Positions 56,015 through 63,920 of a stretch of 64,000 nt of DNA are shown in pieces. Under the pieces are notes generated by a model. That model ran no database searches, had not been told where the DNA came from, and saw only the letters and a program-made list of their open reading frames with translations. Numbering within the stretch: the stretch's first letter is position 1; every line of letters starts with the position of its first letter. The stretch spans positions 186,001-250,000 of the forward strand of contig JBAOID010000018.1 of NCBI GenBank assembly GCA_037045435.1, given 5' to 3'. Source of the DNA: CBDUEF01 sp018063485. GTDB taxonomy: Bacteria > Pseudomonadota > Alphaproteobacteria > Rhodobacterales > Rhodobacteraceae. Both the position numbers and the translations under genes were made by a program.

Positions 56015-56243
56015 TCAGAACGGCCAGGAGATGATGATGAACAGGATGAAAATCACCGGGACCATCGCGGTTGCCGCAAAGGTCAGCGCGATCAGGCCCC
56101 AAAATTTCACCGCCACAGACCAGAAGGACCACGGCAATCGCCAAGACCACAAACACCCGGTTTGCGCCGTGGGACTTTGCGCTGTAGGACGGGGCATGAT
56201 CTGCCTGGGATTGCGGAGCCGGGTGTGGGGTGAAATCAGACAT
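56015..56243 (-). pseudogene. Small membrane protein under an FNR-type box, frameshifted
   Basis: From the ATG at 56243 (AGAGGA seven bases upstream) the reading is MSDFTPHPAPQSQADHAPSY, then ANRVFVVLAIAVVLLVC; the adjacent frame continues VKFWGLIALTFAATAMVPVI and FILFIIISWPF to a TGA at 56015. One extra base near 56115 (GTC-TGT-GGC for GTC-TGG-GCG) joins them into a 75-aa protein with two hydrophobic helices. I know no named family. A perfect FNR-type box 25 bases upstream suggests oxygen-regulated expression. Confidence 0.6.
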
Positions 56244-56267
56244 CTGCAATTCCTCTTTTTGCAGCGC

Positions 56268-56281
56268 TTGATCTAAATCAA
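56268..56281. promoter_or_regulatory. Perfect FNR-type box upstream of the small membrane protein gene
   Basis: TTGATCTAAATCAA fits TTGAT-N4-ATCAA at all defined positions. It lies 25-38 bases upstream of the ATG at 56243. That close position would leave little room for an activated promoter with a usual leader, so either the leader is very short or FnrL acts as a repressor here. Confidence 0.7.
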
Positions 56282-56316
56282 TTGCGCCTCCTGACCAGAG
56301 GACAGCTTGTCGCAGG

Positions 56317-56958
56317 TTAGGTCAGGCGCGCAAGAAAACCGCTCAGATCATCGGTGTGGTGATGAATATGCAAAGATTTCAGCGGCTTGTCGGCAACATG
56401 GACAGTGCGCATTCCCATGGCGTGAGGGGCTGCAAGATTGCGCGCATCATCCTCGAACATCGCGGCGCGGGCGGGGTCAAGGCCGTCGGCGGCGAAGATC
56501 GTCTCGAAAGCCGCGCGTTCTGGTTTGGGGCGAAAGCCTGCGTGTTCGACACCGTAAACGGCATCGAAAAGGCCCGACAGGCCGCGCGCCTCAAGCACGC
56601 GATGGGCGTAGGGTTCGCAGGCATTGGTATAGACGATACGGCGGCCGGGCAGGGCGGCAATATGAAAGGCAAGGGCTGGGTCTTTGGGAAGGCCTGAAAA
56701 ATCAATGTCATGCACATCGGTCAGATAGGGGGCAGGGTCGATATCGTGTTCGCGCATCAGGCCCGCCAGCGTGGTGCCGTAGCTGTCCCAATAGTGCTGA
56801 CGCAAGCGGTCAGCCTCGGTCTTGCCAACGCCAAGCGCTTGCATGACCCAAGCCGTCATCCGCACCTCGATCTGATCGAACAGGCGATAGCGCGGCGGGT
56901 AAAGGGTGTTATCAAGGTCAAACACCCAAGTGGTGACATGGTTGAACTGCTGTTTCAT
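56317..56958 (-). CDS. HAD-family hydrolase, pyrimidine 5'-nucleotidase type
   Basis: A 213-aa haloacid dehalogenase-type phosphatase of the pyrimidine 5'-nucleotidase (SDT1-like) subgroup. Motif I is TWVFDLDNTLYPP with D14 and D16, motif II RRIVYTNACEPY, motif III around FRPKPERAAF, and motif IV AAMFEDDARNL. It likely dephosphorylates UMP/CMP or a related small phosphate. The ATG at 56958 starts MKQQFNHVTTWV, matching relatives. Divergent from the GntR gene. Fits the pyrimidine-salvage content of the window. Confidence 0.85.
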   Translation of the reverse strand: MKQQFNHVTTWVFDLDNTLYPPRYRLFDQIEVRMTAWVMQALGVGKTEADRLRQHYWDSYGTTLAGLMREHDIDPAPYLTDVHDIDFSGLPKDPALAFHIAALPGRRIVYTNACEPYAHRVLEARGLSGLFDAVYGVEHAGFRPKPERAAFETIFAADGLDPARAAMFEDDARNLAAPHAMGMRTVHVADKPLKSLHIHHHTDDLSGFLARLT

Positions 56959-57057
56959 GCGGCTTTGGTAGCAAGTCGGGCCGGGGGCTGCAATCCTTGG
57001 CTTGAACCGGGGCGGCAAGCGTGGCTAGTGTCTGGCGGCAATCGTGAGGGAACGCCT

Positions 57058-57693
57058 GTGCAGAAAGATGCCTATTCGCTGATCATTGAAGCGATTGAAT
57101 CCGGAGTTTACAAGCCTGGCGACCGTTTGGTGGAAAGCGAGTTGGCCGAGCGGCTGGGCGTGTCGCGCACTCCGGTGCGTGAGGCATTGCAGCGGCTGGA
57201 GACGCAATCCATGCTGACGCGCGACGGGCGCAGTTTGATTGTGGCGTCGCTTGATCACAATCAATTGGCTGAGCTGTATACGGTGCGGACCGAGTTGGAG
57301 GGCTTGGCTGCAAGGTTGGCGGCGCGTCATGCGACCGATGAAGAAATTCACGTCCTGCGCCGCATGGTCGAGGATGACCGCGCGCTTTTAGGCGGCGATC
57401 CGCGCTTGCTGAGCCGGGCCAACAAGCGGTTTCACAAGCAGATCCATCTGGCCAGCCACAACCGGTTTCTGGTGCAGCAGTTGGATCTGGTGCATCGGTC
57501 AATGGCGCTGATGACCAACACCTCCTTTGCCGCCGAGGGCCGCGATGGGGTGGCAATTGGCGAGCATGATCAGATCGTGCGCGCGATCGAGGCGCATGAC
57601 GGCGAGGCGGCCTATCAGGCGCTACGCGGGCATATCTCGAAGGCGTTCGAGACGCGGTTGCGGGTGGATGCGGGCGAATTGCGGATGCGTTAA
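57058..57693 (+). CDS. GntR-family transcriptional regulator (FCD type)
   Basis: A 211-aa FadR-subfamily regulator. The winged helix covers residues ~1-65 (GDRLVESELAERLGVSRTPV, REALQRLE), and the FCD effector domain follows (LYTVRTELEGLAARLAARHA, ANKRFHKQIHLASHNRFLV, GEHDQIVRAIEAHDGEAA), with Asp/His residues that usually coordinate a metal and a carboxylate ligand. The start is a GTG at 57058 with GAGGGA six bases before. It is divergent from the HAD gene and ends four bases into the convergent GT2 gene. Its target and ligand are unknown. Confidence 0.9.
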   Translation: MQKDAYSLIIEAIESGVYKPGDRLVESELAERLGVSRTPVREALQRLETQSMLTRDGRSLIVASLDHNQLAELYTVRTELEGLAARLAARHATDEEIHVLRRMVEDDRALLGGDPRLLSRANKRFHKQIHLASHNRFLVQQLDLVHRSMALMTNTSFAAEGRDGVAIGEHDQIVRAIEAHDGEAAYQALRGHISKAFETRLRVDAGELRMR

Positions 57694-59552
57694 TCGTCGA
57701 ACAACCCGTGACTGGTCTTGTCCCAGTAGAAGGGTTTGGTCAGAACCTCCCACAGGGCCTTGTAGGCGGCAAAGGTGGCGAGCGGGTAGTAGAACATCAG
57801 GCTGGGCACCCAAAGCGGGTTGAGCCGGTGTTCGGTGCGGGCCAGGGCCGAGATCGAGAAGCTGATGGTGATCGCCTCGACCGCCAAAGATGTTGTGTAG
57901 AATCCGGTAAAGGCGGCGGGGCTGAGGGCGGCAACGAAAGGGTGCGCAAGCCCGAGCGGCACAATCCAGAGCGACCACAGGAAGGGCGCGAGCAAGGCTT
58001 GCAGCACCGAGCCCAGAAGTTGCAACTGGAACCCGGCAAAGCGCTTGGGGCCAAGTTGGCGTAACAGAAGCGATGGATCACGCATATGGGTGGCCCATGT
58101 CAGCATATAGCCTTTGATCCAGCGCGAGCGCTGCTTGACCCAAGGCAGGGCGCGGCAGTTGGCCTCTTCCATCGTGACCGAATCAAGCAGTTCGGTGCGA
58201 TAGCCGTGGCGGGCAAGGCGCATGCCAAGATCGGCATCTTCGGTGACGTTATGGGCATCCCAACCGCCCAGCTTCTCCAGCACCTCACGCCGGAAAAACA
58301 ACGTGGTTCCGCCCAAAGGCACCGCAAGACCCAGCCGCGCGATACCGGGCAGGAACAGGCGGAACCAAGAGGCGTATTCAATGGTGAAACAGCGCGCGAG
58401 CCAGTTGCTGCGTGGATTGTAGTAATCAAGCACGCCTTGCAAACAGGCCACTTCGGGCGCTGCGAGATGAAAATGATGTACCATTTTGCGCAACTGGTCC
58501 GGGGCGGGGGCGTCTTCGGCATCATAAATACCGATCAGGCTGCCTCGACAGTGATCCAGCGCATGGTTCAGCGCCCGCGGTTTGGTCTTGATCGGGCCAT
58601 CGGGCACCACAACCACGCGCATCCAGCCGGGCAGGTCGGTTTTGGCAAGGGCGGCACGCAATCCGTGATCATCGGCCTCGACCACCAGAATCACATCCAG
58701 CAAATCGCGCGGATAATCGAGCCGGGACAGCCGCTGCACCATGCGCGGAAGAATCCGCGTTTCCTTATAGAGCGCCACCATCACCGATACTTTGGGCAGC
58801 CGGGCCAGGCGGAACGTGGGCTGCGCGGCGGGCGCTGGGCCGCCAGAGCGCCACGCGGCGAGTTTGAGGCAGGTATTTGCCAGTGACAACAAGGCCGCAA
58901 GCGCCGTTGCGGCCAAAAGCAGCGTCAAGGGCCACAAGATCGCCATGACAATCAGCGGCACCGAGACCACGAGCAGCGGAAAATGCAGATTGCCAAAGCG
59001 AAAACCCCGACAGCTTTGATCGGCACCAACCTTTTCTTCGGCCCTTCGGGCCAGGGCGGGGCCGCAGACGGTCAATAGGGCGGCTTCTATTTGCGGCATC
59101 GGTGCCACCGCCATCAATACCGGGCCAAAAACGGCGGTCAGAGTGGAAAGGTCGCGATTGAAGTCCTCGGGATAGGCCGTGACGATAACCGTGGCCCCGC
59201 CAGCCTGACACCATGGGATCAGCCCAAGGCTCAGACAGCGCTCGGTGCCAAAGCGCATCAGCAAATCGGGATCGGCAGGGGTTGCGACAAGATCGGCAAA
59301 GCCGCAAGACCATTGCTGCGCAATCATCCTATAAAGTGCGGCTTCCTCAATCAGGCCACGCGATAGCAAGATATCGGCCAGATGGCCGTTGCGCCGGGAT
59401 TGCGCTGACAGGGCGGCAACCATCTGATGCGGCTCGATCACGCCGTCGCGCAACAGGGCGATGCCCAGGCTTTCGGCTGAGGGCAGGTGCGCGGGTTCGA
59501 CCGGCGGGCCGGGGTGAAAGGTGGAAAATCGGTGGTGGGTTTCGGCGGTCAT
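57690..59552 (-). CDS. Family 2 glycosyltransferase with N-terminal MshEN-like domain
   Basis: A 620-aa membrane glycosyltransferase. Residues ~25-150 carry a GspE/MshEN-like module with two repeats (LGIALLRDGVIEPHQMVAAL and LADILLSRGLIEEAALYRMI), a fold that binds cyclic di-GMP in some proteins. Two helices near 195-230 precede a GT2 catalytic domain with ALYKETRILPRMVQRL, YDAEDAPAPDQL (DxD-type), TEDADLGMRLARHG, and KQRSRWIKGYM (QxxRW). Further helices follow at the C-terminus, resembling cellulose synthase or NfrB/XagB-type polymerases. The ATG at 59552 has GAGG upstream; an in-frame ATG lies at 59582. Three CtrA-like TTAACC sites lie upstream. Confidence 0.85.
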   Translation of the reverse strand: MTAETHHRFSTFHPGPPVEPAHLPSAESLGIALLRDGVIEPHQMVAALSAQSRRNGHLADILLSRGLIEEAALYRMIAQQWSCGFADLVATPADPDLLMRFGTERCLSLGLIPWCQAGGATVIVTAYPEDFNRDLSTLTAVFGPVLMAVAPMPQIEAALLTVCGPALARRAEEKVGADQSCRGFRFGNLHFPLLVVSVPLIVMAILWPLTLLLAATALAALLSLANTCLKLAAWRSGGPAPAAQPTFRLARLPKVSVMVALYKETRILPRMVQRLSRLDYPRDLLDVILVVEADDHGLRAALAKTDLPGWMRVVVVPDGPIKTKPRALNHALDHCRGSLIGIYDAEDAPAPDQLRKMVHHFHLAAPEVACLQGVLDYYNPRSNWLARCFTIEYASWFRLFLPGIARLGLAVPLGGTTLFFRREVLEKLGGWDAHNVTEDADLGMRLARHGYRTELLDSVTMEEANCRALPWVKQRSRWIKGYMLTWATHMRDPSLLLRQLGPKRFAGFQLQLLGSVLQALLAPFLWSLWIVPLGLAHPFVAALSPAAFTGFYTTSLAVEAITISFSISALARTEHRLNPLWVPSLMFYYPLATFAAYKALWEVLTKPFYWDKTSHGLFDD

Positions 59553-59595
59553 GCTGCCTCGGCTGCGGGAAGCTGCAAGCATGGGCCGCGCGAGG

Positions 59596-59621
59596 TTAAT
59601 GCGTGGTTAATTATCGGTTAA
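59596..59621 (-). promoter_or_regulatory. Triple TTAA-N7-TTAA array (CtrA-type) upstream of the GT2 gene
   Basis: On the GT2 coding strand TTAACC occurs three times at exact 11-bp phasing (plus-strand TTAA at 59596-59599, 59607-59610 and 59618-59621). Each neighbouring pair fits the CtrA consensus TTAA-N7-TTAA. The array lies 44-70 bases upstream of the ATG at 59552, a normal activator position, and in the gap after carA. A role for CtrA is inference from the motif. Confidence 0.65.
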
Positions 59622-59640
59622 GGGTGCACCCCCGGTTTTG

Positions 59641-60802
59641 TCAGGTGGCGCGGCGTGCCCGCATGGCGGCGGCGAAGCGCTCGAACAGGTAATAGCTGTC
59701 TTGCGGGCCGGGGCTGGCCTCGGGGTGGTATTGCACCGAGAAAACCGGCTTGCCATCCACCGCGATGCCGCAGTTCGAGCCATCGAACAGCGAGACATGG
59801 GTTTGCGAAACACCCTTGGGCAGGGTTTGGCTATCCACCGTAAAGCCGTGATTCATCGAGGTAATCTCGACCTTGCCGGTGGTGAGATCCTTGACCGGAT
59901 GGTTGGCGCCGTGGTGGCCGTGGTTCATCTTGACGGTCTTGGCGCCCAAGGCCAGCGCCAGCATCTGATGCCCAAGGCAAATGCCGAAAACCGGCAGATC
60001 GGCTGCAAGCACCGCTTTGATCATCGGCACGGCATAGGTGCCCGTGGCCGCGGGATCGCCGGGGCCGTTCGACAAAAACACGCCTTCGGGGTTGAGCGCC
60101 AGCACATCGGCGGCACTGGCGGTGGCGGGAAGAACGGTGACATCACAACCCGCCGAGGCGAGGCAGCGCAGGATATTGCGTTTCGCGCCATAGTCGATGG
60201 CAACCACTTTCATGCCGGGGGTGCTGCGGCGGCTATAGCCCTCGGGCCAGGCCCAACGCATCTCATCCCAGGTATAGGATTGCGTGCACGAGACATCCTT
60301 GGCCAGATCAAGACCTTCGAGCCCAGACCATGCCCGCGCCCTGGCGATCAGTTTTTCAATATCGAACCTGCCGTCGGGATCATGGGCAAGGGCGACATGC
60401 GGCGCGCCTTGTTGGCGAATCGCGCGGGTCAGGCGGCGGGTGTCGATGCCACCGATCCCGATGCGGCCCTTGGCGGTGAGCCAGCTTTGCAGATCACCGG
60501 TGGCCCGCCAGTTTGAAGGCTCGGTCGGATCCCATTTCACCACCATTCCGGCGGCGACGGGATCGGCTGGTTTCGTCATCCTCGGCGGTGACGCCGGTGT
60601 TGCCGATATGGGGGAAGGTAAAGGTCACAACCTGACCCGCATAGGAGGGGTCAGTCATGATTTCCTGATAGCCGGTCATCGCGGTGTTGAACACCAGTTC
60701 GGCCACCGTCTCGCCTGTGGCCCCAAATCCGTGGCCGTAGAACAGGGTTCCATCGGCCAGGGCGAGGCAGGCAGTGGGGCGGGGATCATTGGAGGTGGGC
60801 AT
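59641..60802 (-). pseudogene. carA: Carbamoyl-phosphate synthase small subunit, frameshifted
   Basis: Glutaminase subunit of carbamoyl-phosphate synthase, supplying ammonia to CarB. The N-terminal frame (ATG at 60802, AAAGGAG upstream) has CLALADGTLFYGHGFGATGE, MTGYQEIMTDPSYAGQVV and IGNTGVTAEDDE; the next frame continues with PVAAGMVVKWDPTEPSNWRA and the class I amidotransferase core: FLSNGPGDPAATGTY, LPVFGICLGHQMLALALG (nucleophile Cys) and SVQYHPEASPGPQDS (His, Glu). One extra base near 60572 explains the break; corrected length 386 aa, as usual. Both car genes being broken argues for sequence error. Divergent from yqeY. Confidence 0.9.
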
Positions 60803-60971
60803 TGTGCTACTCCTTTGGCAAAATCTGGCGGACACTAGAGGCGTGGGTCTGCCGGGTCAAGGGTTTGCAGGAAATGGTTTTCCATTCATTATCAATAGCT
60901 TGCTGATTCATGGCCCAGTTGCGCGGATTGGGGGCGGGGTGTAAGGTGGCGCAAATTCAAGGAGACGACAG

Positions 60972-61424
60972 ATGGAATTGCGCGAGCGACTGCAAGCGGA
61001 GGTAAAAGAGGCGATGAAGGCCAAGGCTGCGGCGCGGCTTTCGACCCTGCGGATGATGGGGGCGGCAATCAAGGATCGAGAGATTGCGGCGCGTGGTGAC
61101 GGGGCCGAAGTGGGCGAGGCCGATATTCTGGCGCTTTTGGGCAAGATGGTGAAACAGCGCCAGGAATCAGCCAGGGCCTATGCCGAGGGTGGGCGGCCAG
61201 AGTTGGAGGCCAAGGAACTGGCCGAGATTGCGGTGATCACCGGATTCTTGCCGCAGCAGTTGACGGGCGCAGAAGTGGAGGCTGCGATTGCCGCGGCTGT
61301 GGCGGAAACCGGGGCAAGCAGCATCAAGGACATGGGCCGGGTGATGGGCGCGCTGAAGGCGAAATACACCGGGCAGATGGATTTTGGCGCGGCGGGGGCG
61401 CTGATCAAGACCCGGTTGGGGTAG
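60972..61424 (+). CDS. yqeY: GatB/YqeY domain protein
   Basis: A 150-aa all-helical YqeY protein, related to the tail domain of GatB/GatE that contacts tRNA. MELRERLQAEVKEAMKAKAA, LSTLRMMGAAIKDREIAAR, the LLGKMVKQRQESARAYAEGG helix and ITGFLPQQLTGAEVEAAIAA followed by DMGRVMGALKAKYTGQMDFG are typical. Its function as a stand-alone protein is uncertain; it is often linked to tRNA-related processes. AGGAGACGAC precedes the ATG. Divergent from carA; convergent with the DUF2244 gene (3-bp gap). Confidence 0.92.
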   Translation: MELRERLQAEVKEAMKAKAAARLSTLRMMGAAIKDREIAARGDGAEVGEADILALLGKMVKQRQESARAYAEGGRPELEAKELAEIAVITGFLPQQLTGAEVEAAIAAAVAETGASSIKDMGRVMGALKAKYTGQMDFGAAGALIKTRLG

Positions 61425-61427
61425 CTG

Positions 61428-61916
61428 TCAGGTTTTCGCCTTGGCCAAAGCGCGGTTGAGATCGGCGTAGAGGCCAACGCGCTCTCCTCCGGACAGAAAG
61501 GCACCGATTTCCACCTCGCGGCCTTGGCCTTTCATCGTCAGATAGTTCGGCACCGGGCCTGAGCCGGGGTGCAGGGTGAGGCGCACCCAATAGGGATTTT
61601 CCTGCCAGTCTTGCACCTGACCGCGCGGTCCGGTGCGGGTGAGGTGCATATCGGAGGCCGTGACAGTCAGGTCTTCCAAGATCTGACCATCGGCATAGCT
61701 GCGTTTCAGGGCAAGCCACACCCCCACGACTGCCAGCACCAAAAACGGCAACAGCCCCCACAGCACCGGCGAGCCGATGACCGCCAGCAAAGGCAGCGCG
61801 ATCATCAGAGAGGTTCCCCCGATGAACCACACAAACCCGGTTTTCGGCAGCGAGCGATGCGGCCAAAGCTGAAGGTGGGTTTCCGGCTCGGGGGCGGGGA
61901 GGAAATGATAGGGCAT
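61428..61916 (-). CDS. DUF2244 family membrane protein
   Basis: A 162-aa protein of the alphaproteobacterial DUF2244 family. Two adjacent helices (GFVWFIGGTSLMIALPLLAV, and LLPFLVLAVVGVWLALK) are followed by a soluble part with LEDLTVTASDMHLTRTGPRG, NPYWVRLTL and VEIGAFLSGGERVGLYADLN. The family is often encoded beside cytochrome oxidase genes, as here next to ctaD, but its role is unknown. The ATG at 61916 has GGGGAGGAAA upstream. Confidence 0.88.
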   Translation of the reverse strand: MPYHFLPAPEPETHLQLWPHRSLPKTGFVWFIGGTSLMIALPLLAVIGSPVLWGLLPFLVLAVVGVWLALKRSYADGQILEDLTVTASDMHLTRTGPRGQVQDWQENPYWVRLTLHPGSGPVPNYLTMKGQGREVEIGAFLSGGERVGLYADLNRALAKAKT

Positions 61917-61981
61917 GGGTGTTCGCAATTTGGCGAAGGGCAAGGGGGGTGGAGTATCCCTGCTCTGCGGTGAGGCAAGGC

Positions 61982-62011
61982 AAAAGGCCCCGGGTTTCCC
62001 CAGGGCCTTTT
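61982..62011 (-). terminator. Intrinsic terminator downstream of ctaD
   Basis: AAAAGGCCCCGGG (61982-61994) pairs with CCCAGGGCCTTTT (61999-62011) at 12 of 13 positions around a 4-base loop, 14 bases beyond the ctaD stop. The T tail on the minus strand fits termination of ctaD; a run at the other end could also serve the + strand. Confidence 0.82.
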
Positions 62012-62024
62012 GGTAATTTGCGCC

Positions 62025-63695
62025 TTAGTGGCCGCGGGCGTGGTCCCAATCGCTCTGCTTGGGCAGCGTTTCGAACGTATGCTCGGGAGGCGGGCAGGAC
62101 AGCGTCCATTCCAGCGTGTCGGCGTATTCGTTCCAGTAGTTGTTCACGGTGATCTTCTTGCCGTAGCGCAAAGTGTAGAACAACACGCCAAGGAAGAAGA
62201 TGAAGGAGGCAAAGGACAGGAATGCCCCCATCGACGAGACCCAGTTCCAATAGGCAAAGGCCTCGGGATAGTCGATGTAACGGCGCGGCATGCCCTGACG
62301 GCCCAGGAAGTGCTGGGGGAAGAAGGTCAGGTTCGCGCCGATGAACATCGCCCAGAAGTGCAGCTTGCCCGCCCATTCCGGATACTGCCGTCCCGACATC
62401 TTGCCGAGCCAGAAGTAGATACCGGCAAAGATGCCGAACAGGGCGCCAAGGCTCATCACATAGTGGAAATGCGCAATCACATAATAGGTGTCGTGATAGA
62501 CGCGGTCCACCGGGGCCTGCGCCAGCACGATGCCGGTCACGCCGCCGACGGTGAACAGGAACAGAAAGCCAAAGGCCCACAGCATCGGCGTCTTGAACTC
62601 GATCGAGCCGCCCCACATGGTTGCAATCCATGAGAAGATCTTGATGCCGGTCGGCACCGCGATCACCATCGTGGCCAGCATGAAGTAGCTTTGCTGGGTG
62701 ACGGACATGCCCACGGTATACATGTGGTGCGCCCAGACGATGAAGCCCAGGAACCCGATTGCGACCATGGCATAGACCATCGGCAGATAGCCAAAGATCG
62801 GCTTTTTCGAGAAAGTGGCAACCACCTGGCTGATGATGCCGAAAGCCGGGATCACGATGATATACACCTCGGGGTGGCCAAAGAACCACAAGATGTGCTG
62901 ATACAGGATCGGATCACCGCCGCCCGAGGGCTGGAAGAAAGTGGTGCCGAAGTTACGGTCGGTCAGCAGCATGGTGATGGCACCGGCCAGAACCGGCAGA
63001 GCCAGCAAGATCATCCAGGCGGTCACGAAGATCGACCAGGCGAACAGCGGAACCTTGTGCATGGTCATGCCCGGCGCGCGCATGTTCAAAAAGGTGGTGA
63101 TCATGTTGATCGAGCCAAGGATTGACGAGGCACCCGACAGGTGAACCGCGAAAATCGCAAGATCCATCGAATAGCCGCCTTCGCCTGTCGAAAGCGGCGG
63201 ATAAAGCACCCAGCCCACGCCAGAGCCAAGCTGATCATCACCGCCCGGCGAGAACACCGAAGCCACTGCCAGTGAGGTGCCGGCGATATACAGCCAGAAC
63301 GACAGGTTGTTCATGCGCGGGAAGGCCATATCCGGTGCGCCGATTTGCAGCGGCATGAAATAGTTGCCAAAGCCGCCAAACAGCGCCGGGATCACGACAA
63401 AGAACATCATCAGGATGCCGTGGGCGGTGACGATCACGTTCCAGACATGGCCGTTCGGGCTACAGTCACTGGAAGCGTCTGCGACAAAGCGCAGGCCCTC
63501 GGCGCACATGTATTGAACGCCCGGATACATCAGTTCGAGGCGCATGTAGACGGTGAAGATCACCGAGATCAGGCCAACAAAACCGCCGGCGAAGAGATAG
63601 AGAATCCCGATATCTTTATGGTTCGTTGACATGAACCAGCGGGTGAAAAACCCGCGGTTGTCATGCTCGTGGCCATGGATGGCTGCGTCGGCCAT
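62025..63695 (-). CDS. ctaD: Cytochrome c oxidase subunit I (aa3 type)
   Basis: Catalytic subunit I of the aa3-type cytochrome c oxidase (556 aa, 12 helices), reducing O2 at the haem a3-CuB site and pumping protons. Key elements: haem a ligand His in MITAHGILMM-like VIVTAHGILMMFF, D-channel Asp in MPLQIGAPDMAFPRMNN, the CuB-Tyr crosslink segment WFFGHPEVYIIVIP with the D-channel Glu, the WAHHMYTVGM His pair, K-channel Lys in GIKIFSWIATMW, and YVIAHFHYVMS with the remaining haem ligands. I prefer the ATG at 63695 (MADAAIHGHEH, as in Rhodobacter), six bases from GGGAG; an ATG at 63701 touches the ribosome site. The upstream gap holds an FNR-type box. Confidence 0.97.
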   Translation of the reverse strand: MADAAIHGHEHDNRGFFTRWFMSTNHKDIGILYLFAGGFVGLISVIFTVYMRLELMYPGVQYMCAEGLRFVADASSDCSPNGHVWNVIVTAHGILMMFFVVIPALFGGFGNYFMPLQIGAPDMAFPRMNNLSFWLYIAGTSLAVASVFSPGGDDQLGSGVGWVLYPPLSTGEGGYSMDLAIFAVHLSGASSILGSINMITTFLNMRAPGMTMHKVPLFAWSIFVTAWMILLALPVLAGAITMLLTDRNFGTTFFQPSGGGDPILYQHILWFFGHPEVYIIVIPAFGIISQVVATFSKKPIFGYLPMVYAMVAIGFLGFIVWAHHMYTVGMSVTQQSYFMLATMVIAVPTGIKIFSWIATMWGGSIEFKTPMLWAFGFLFLFTVGGVTGIVLAQAPVDRVYHDTYYVIAHFHYVMSLGALFGIFAGIYFWLGKMSGRQYPEWAGKLHFWAMFIGANLTFFPQHFLGRQGMPRRYIDYPEAFAYWNWVSSMGAFLSFASFIFFLGVLFYTLRYGKKITVNNYWNEYADTLEWTLSCPPPEHTFETLPKQSDWDHARGH

Positions 63696-63796
63696 TGGCA
63701 TCTCCCGTTTTCATTGCATTGTGCCACCGGCGATGGTTTCACAGGGGCTTACCTCATTGTGTTTAGTTTGACCGCGACCGTAGGGCAATGCTCACT

Positions 63797-63810
63797 TTGA
63801 CACAGATCAA
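63797..63810. promoter_or_regulatory. FNR-type box between ctaD and the gene at the window end
   Basis: TTGACACAGATCAA fits the relaxed FNR/FnrL consensus TTGAY-N4-ATCAA. It lies 102 bases upstream of ctaD and 111 bases upstream of the rightward gene. It also contains TTGACA, a possible -35 element for rightward transcription, so FnrL could repress by overlap. In Rhodobacter relatives aa3 oxidase is down-regulated when oxygen falls. Confidence 0.6.
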
Positions 63811-63920
63811 ATTTAATGATCCTATTTTGATCGGCGGCTGTGTCATAACCGCCCATATCAGGGGCTTTGCCGGTTTTTGTTGACGCAAGGAGCGGATGCC
63901 GTGCCGAACCGGAGCAACCA

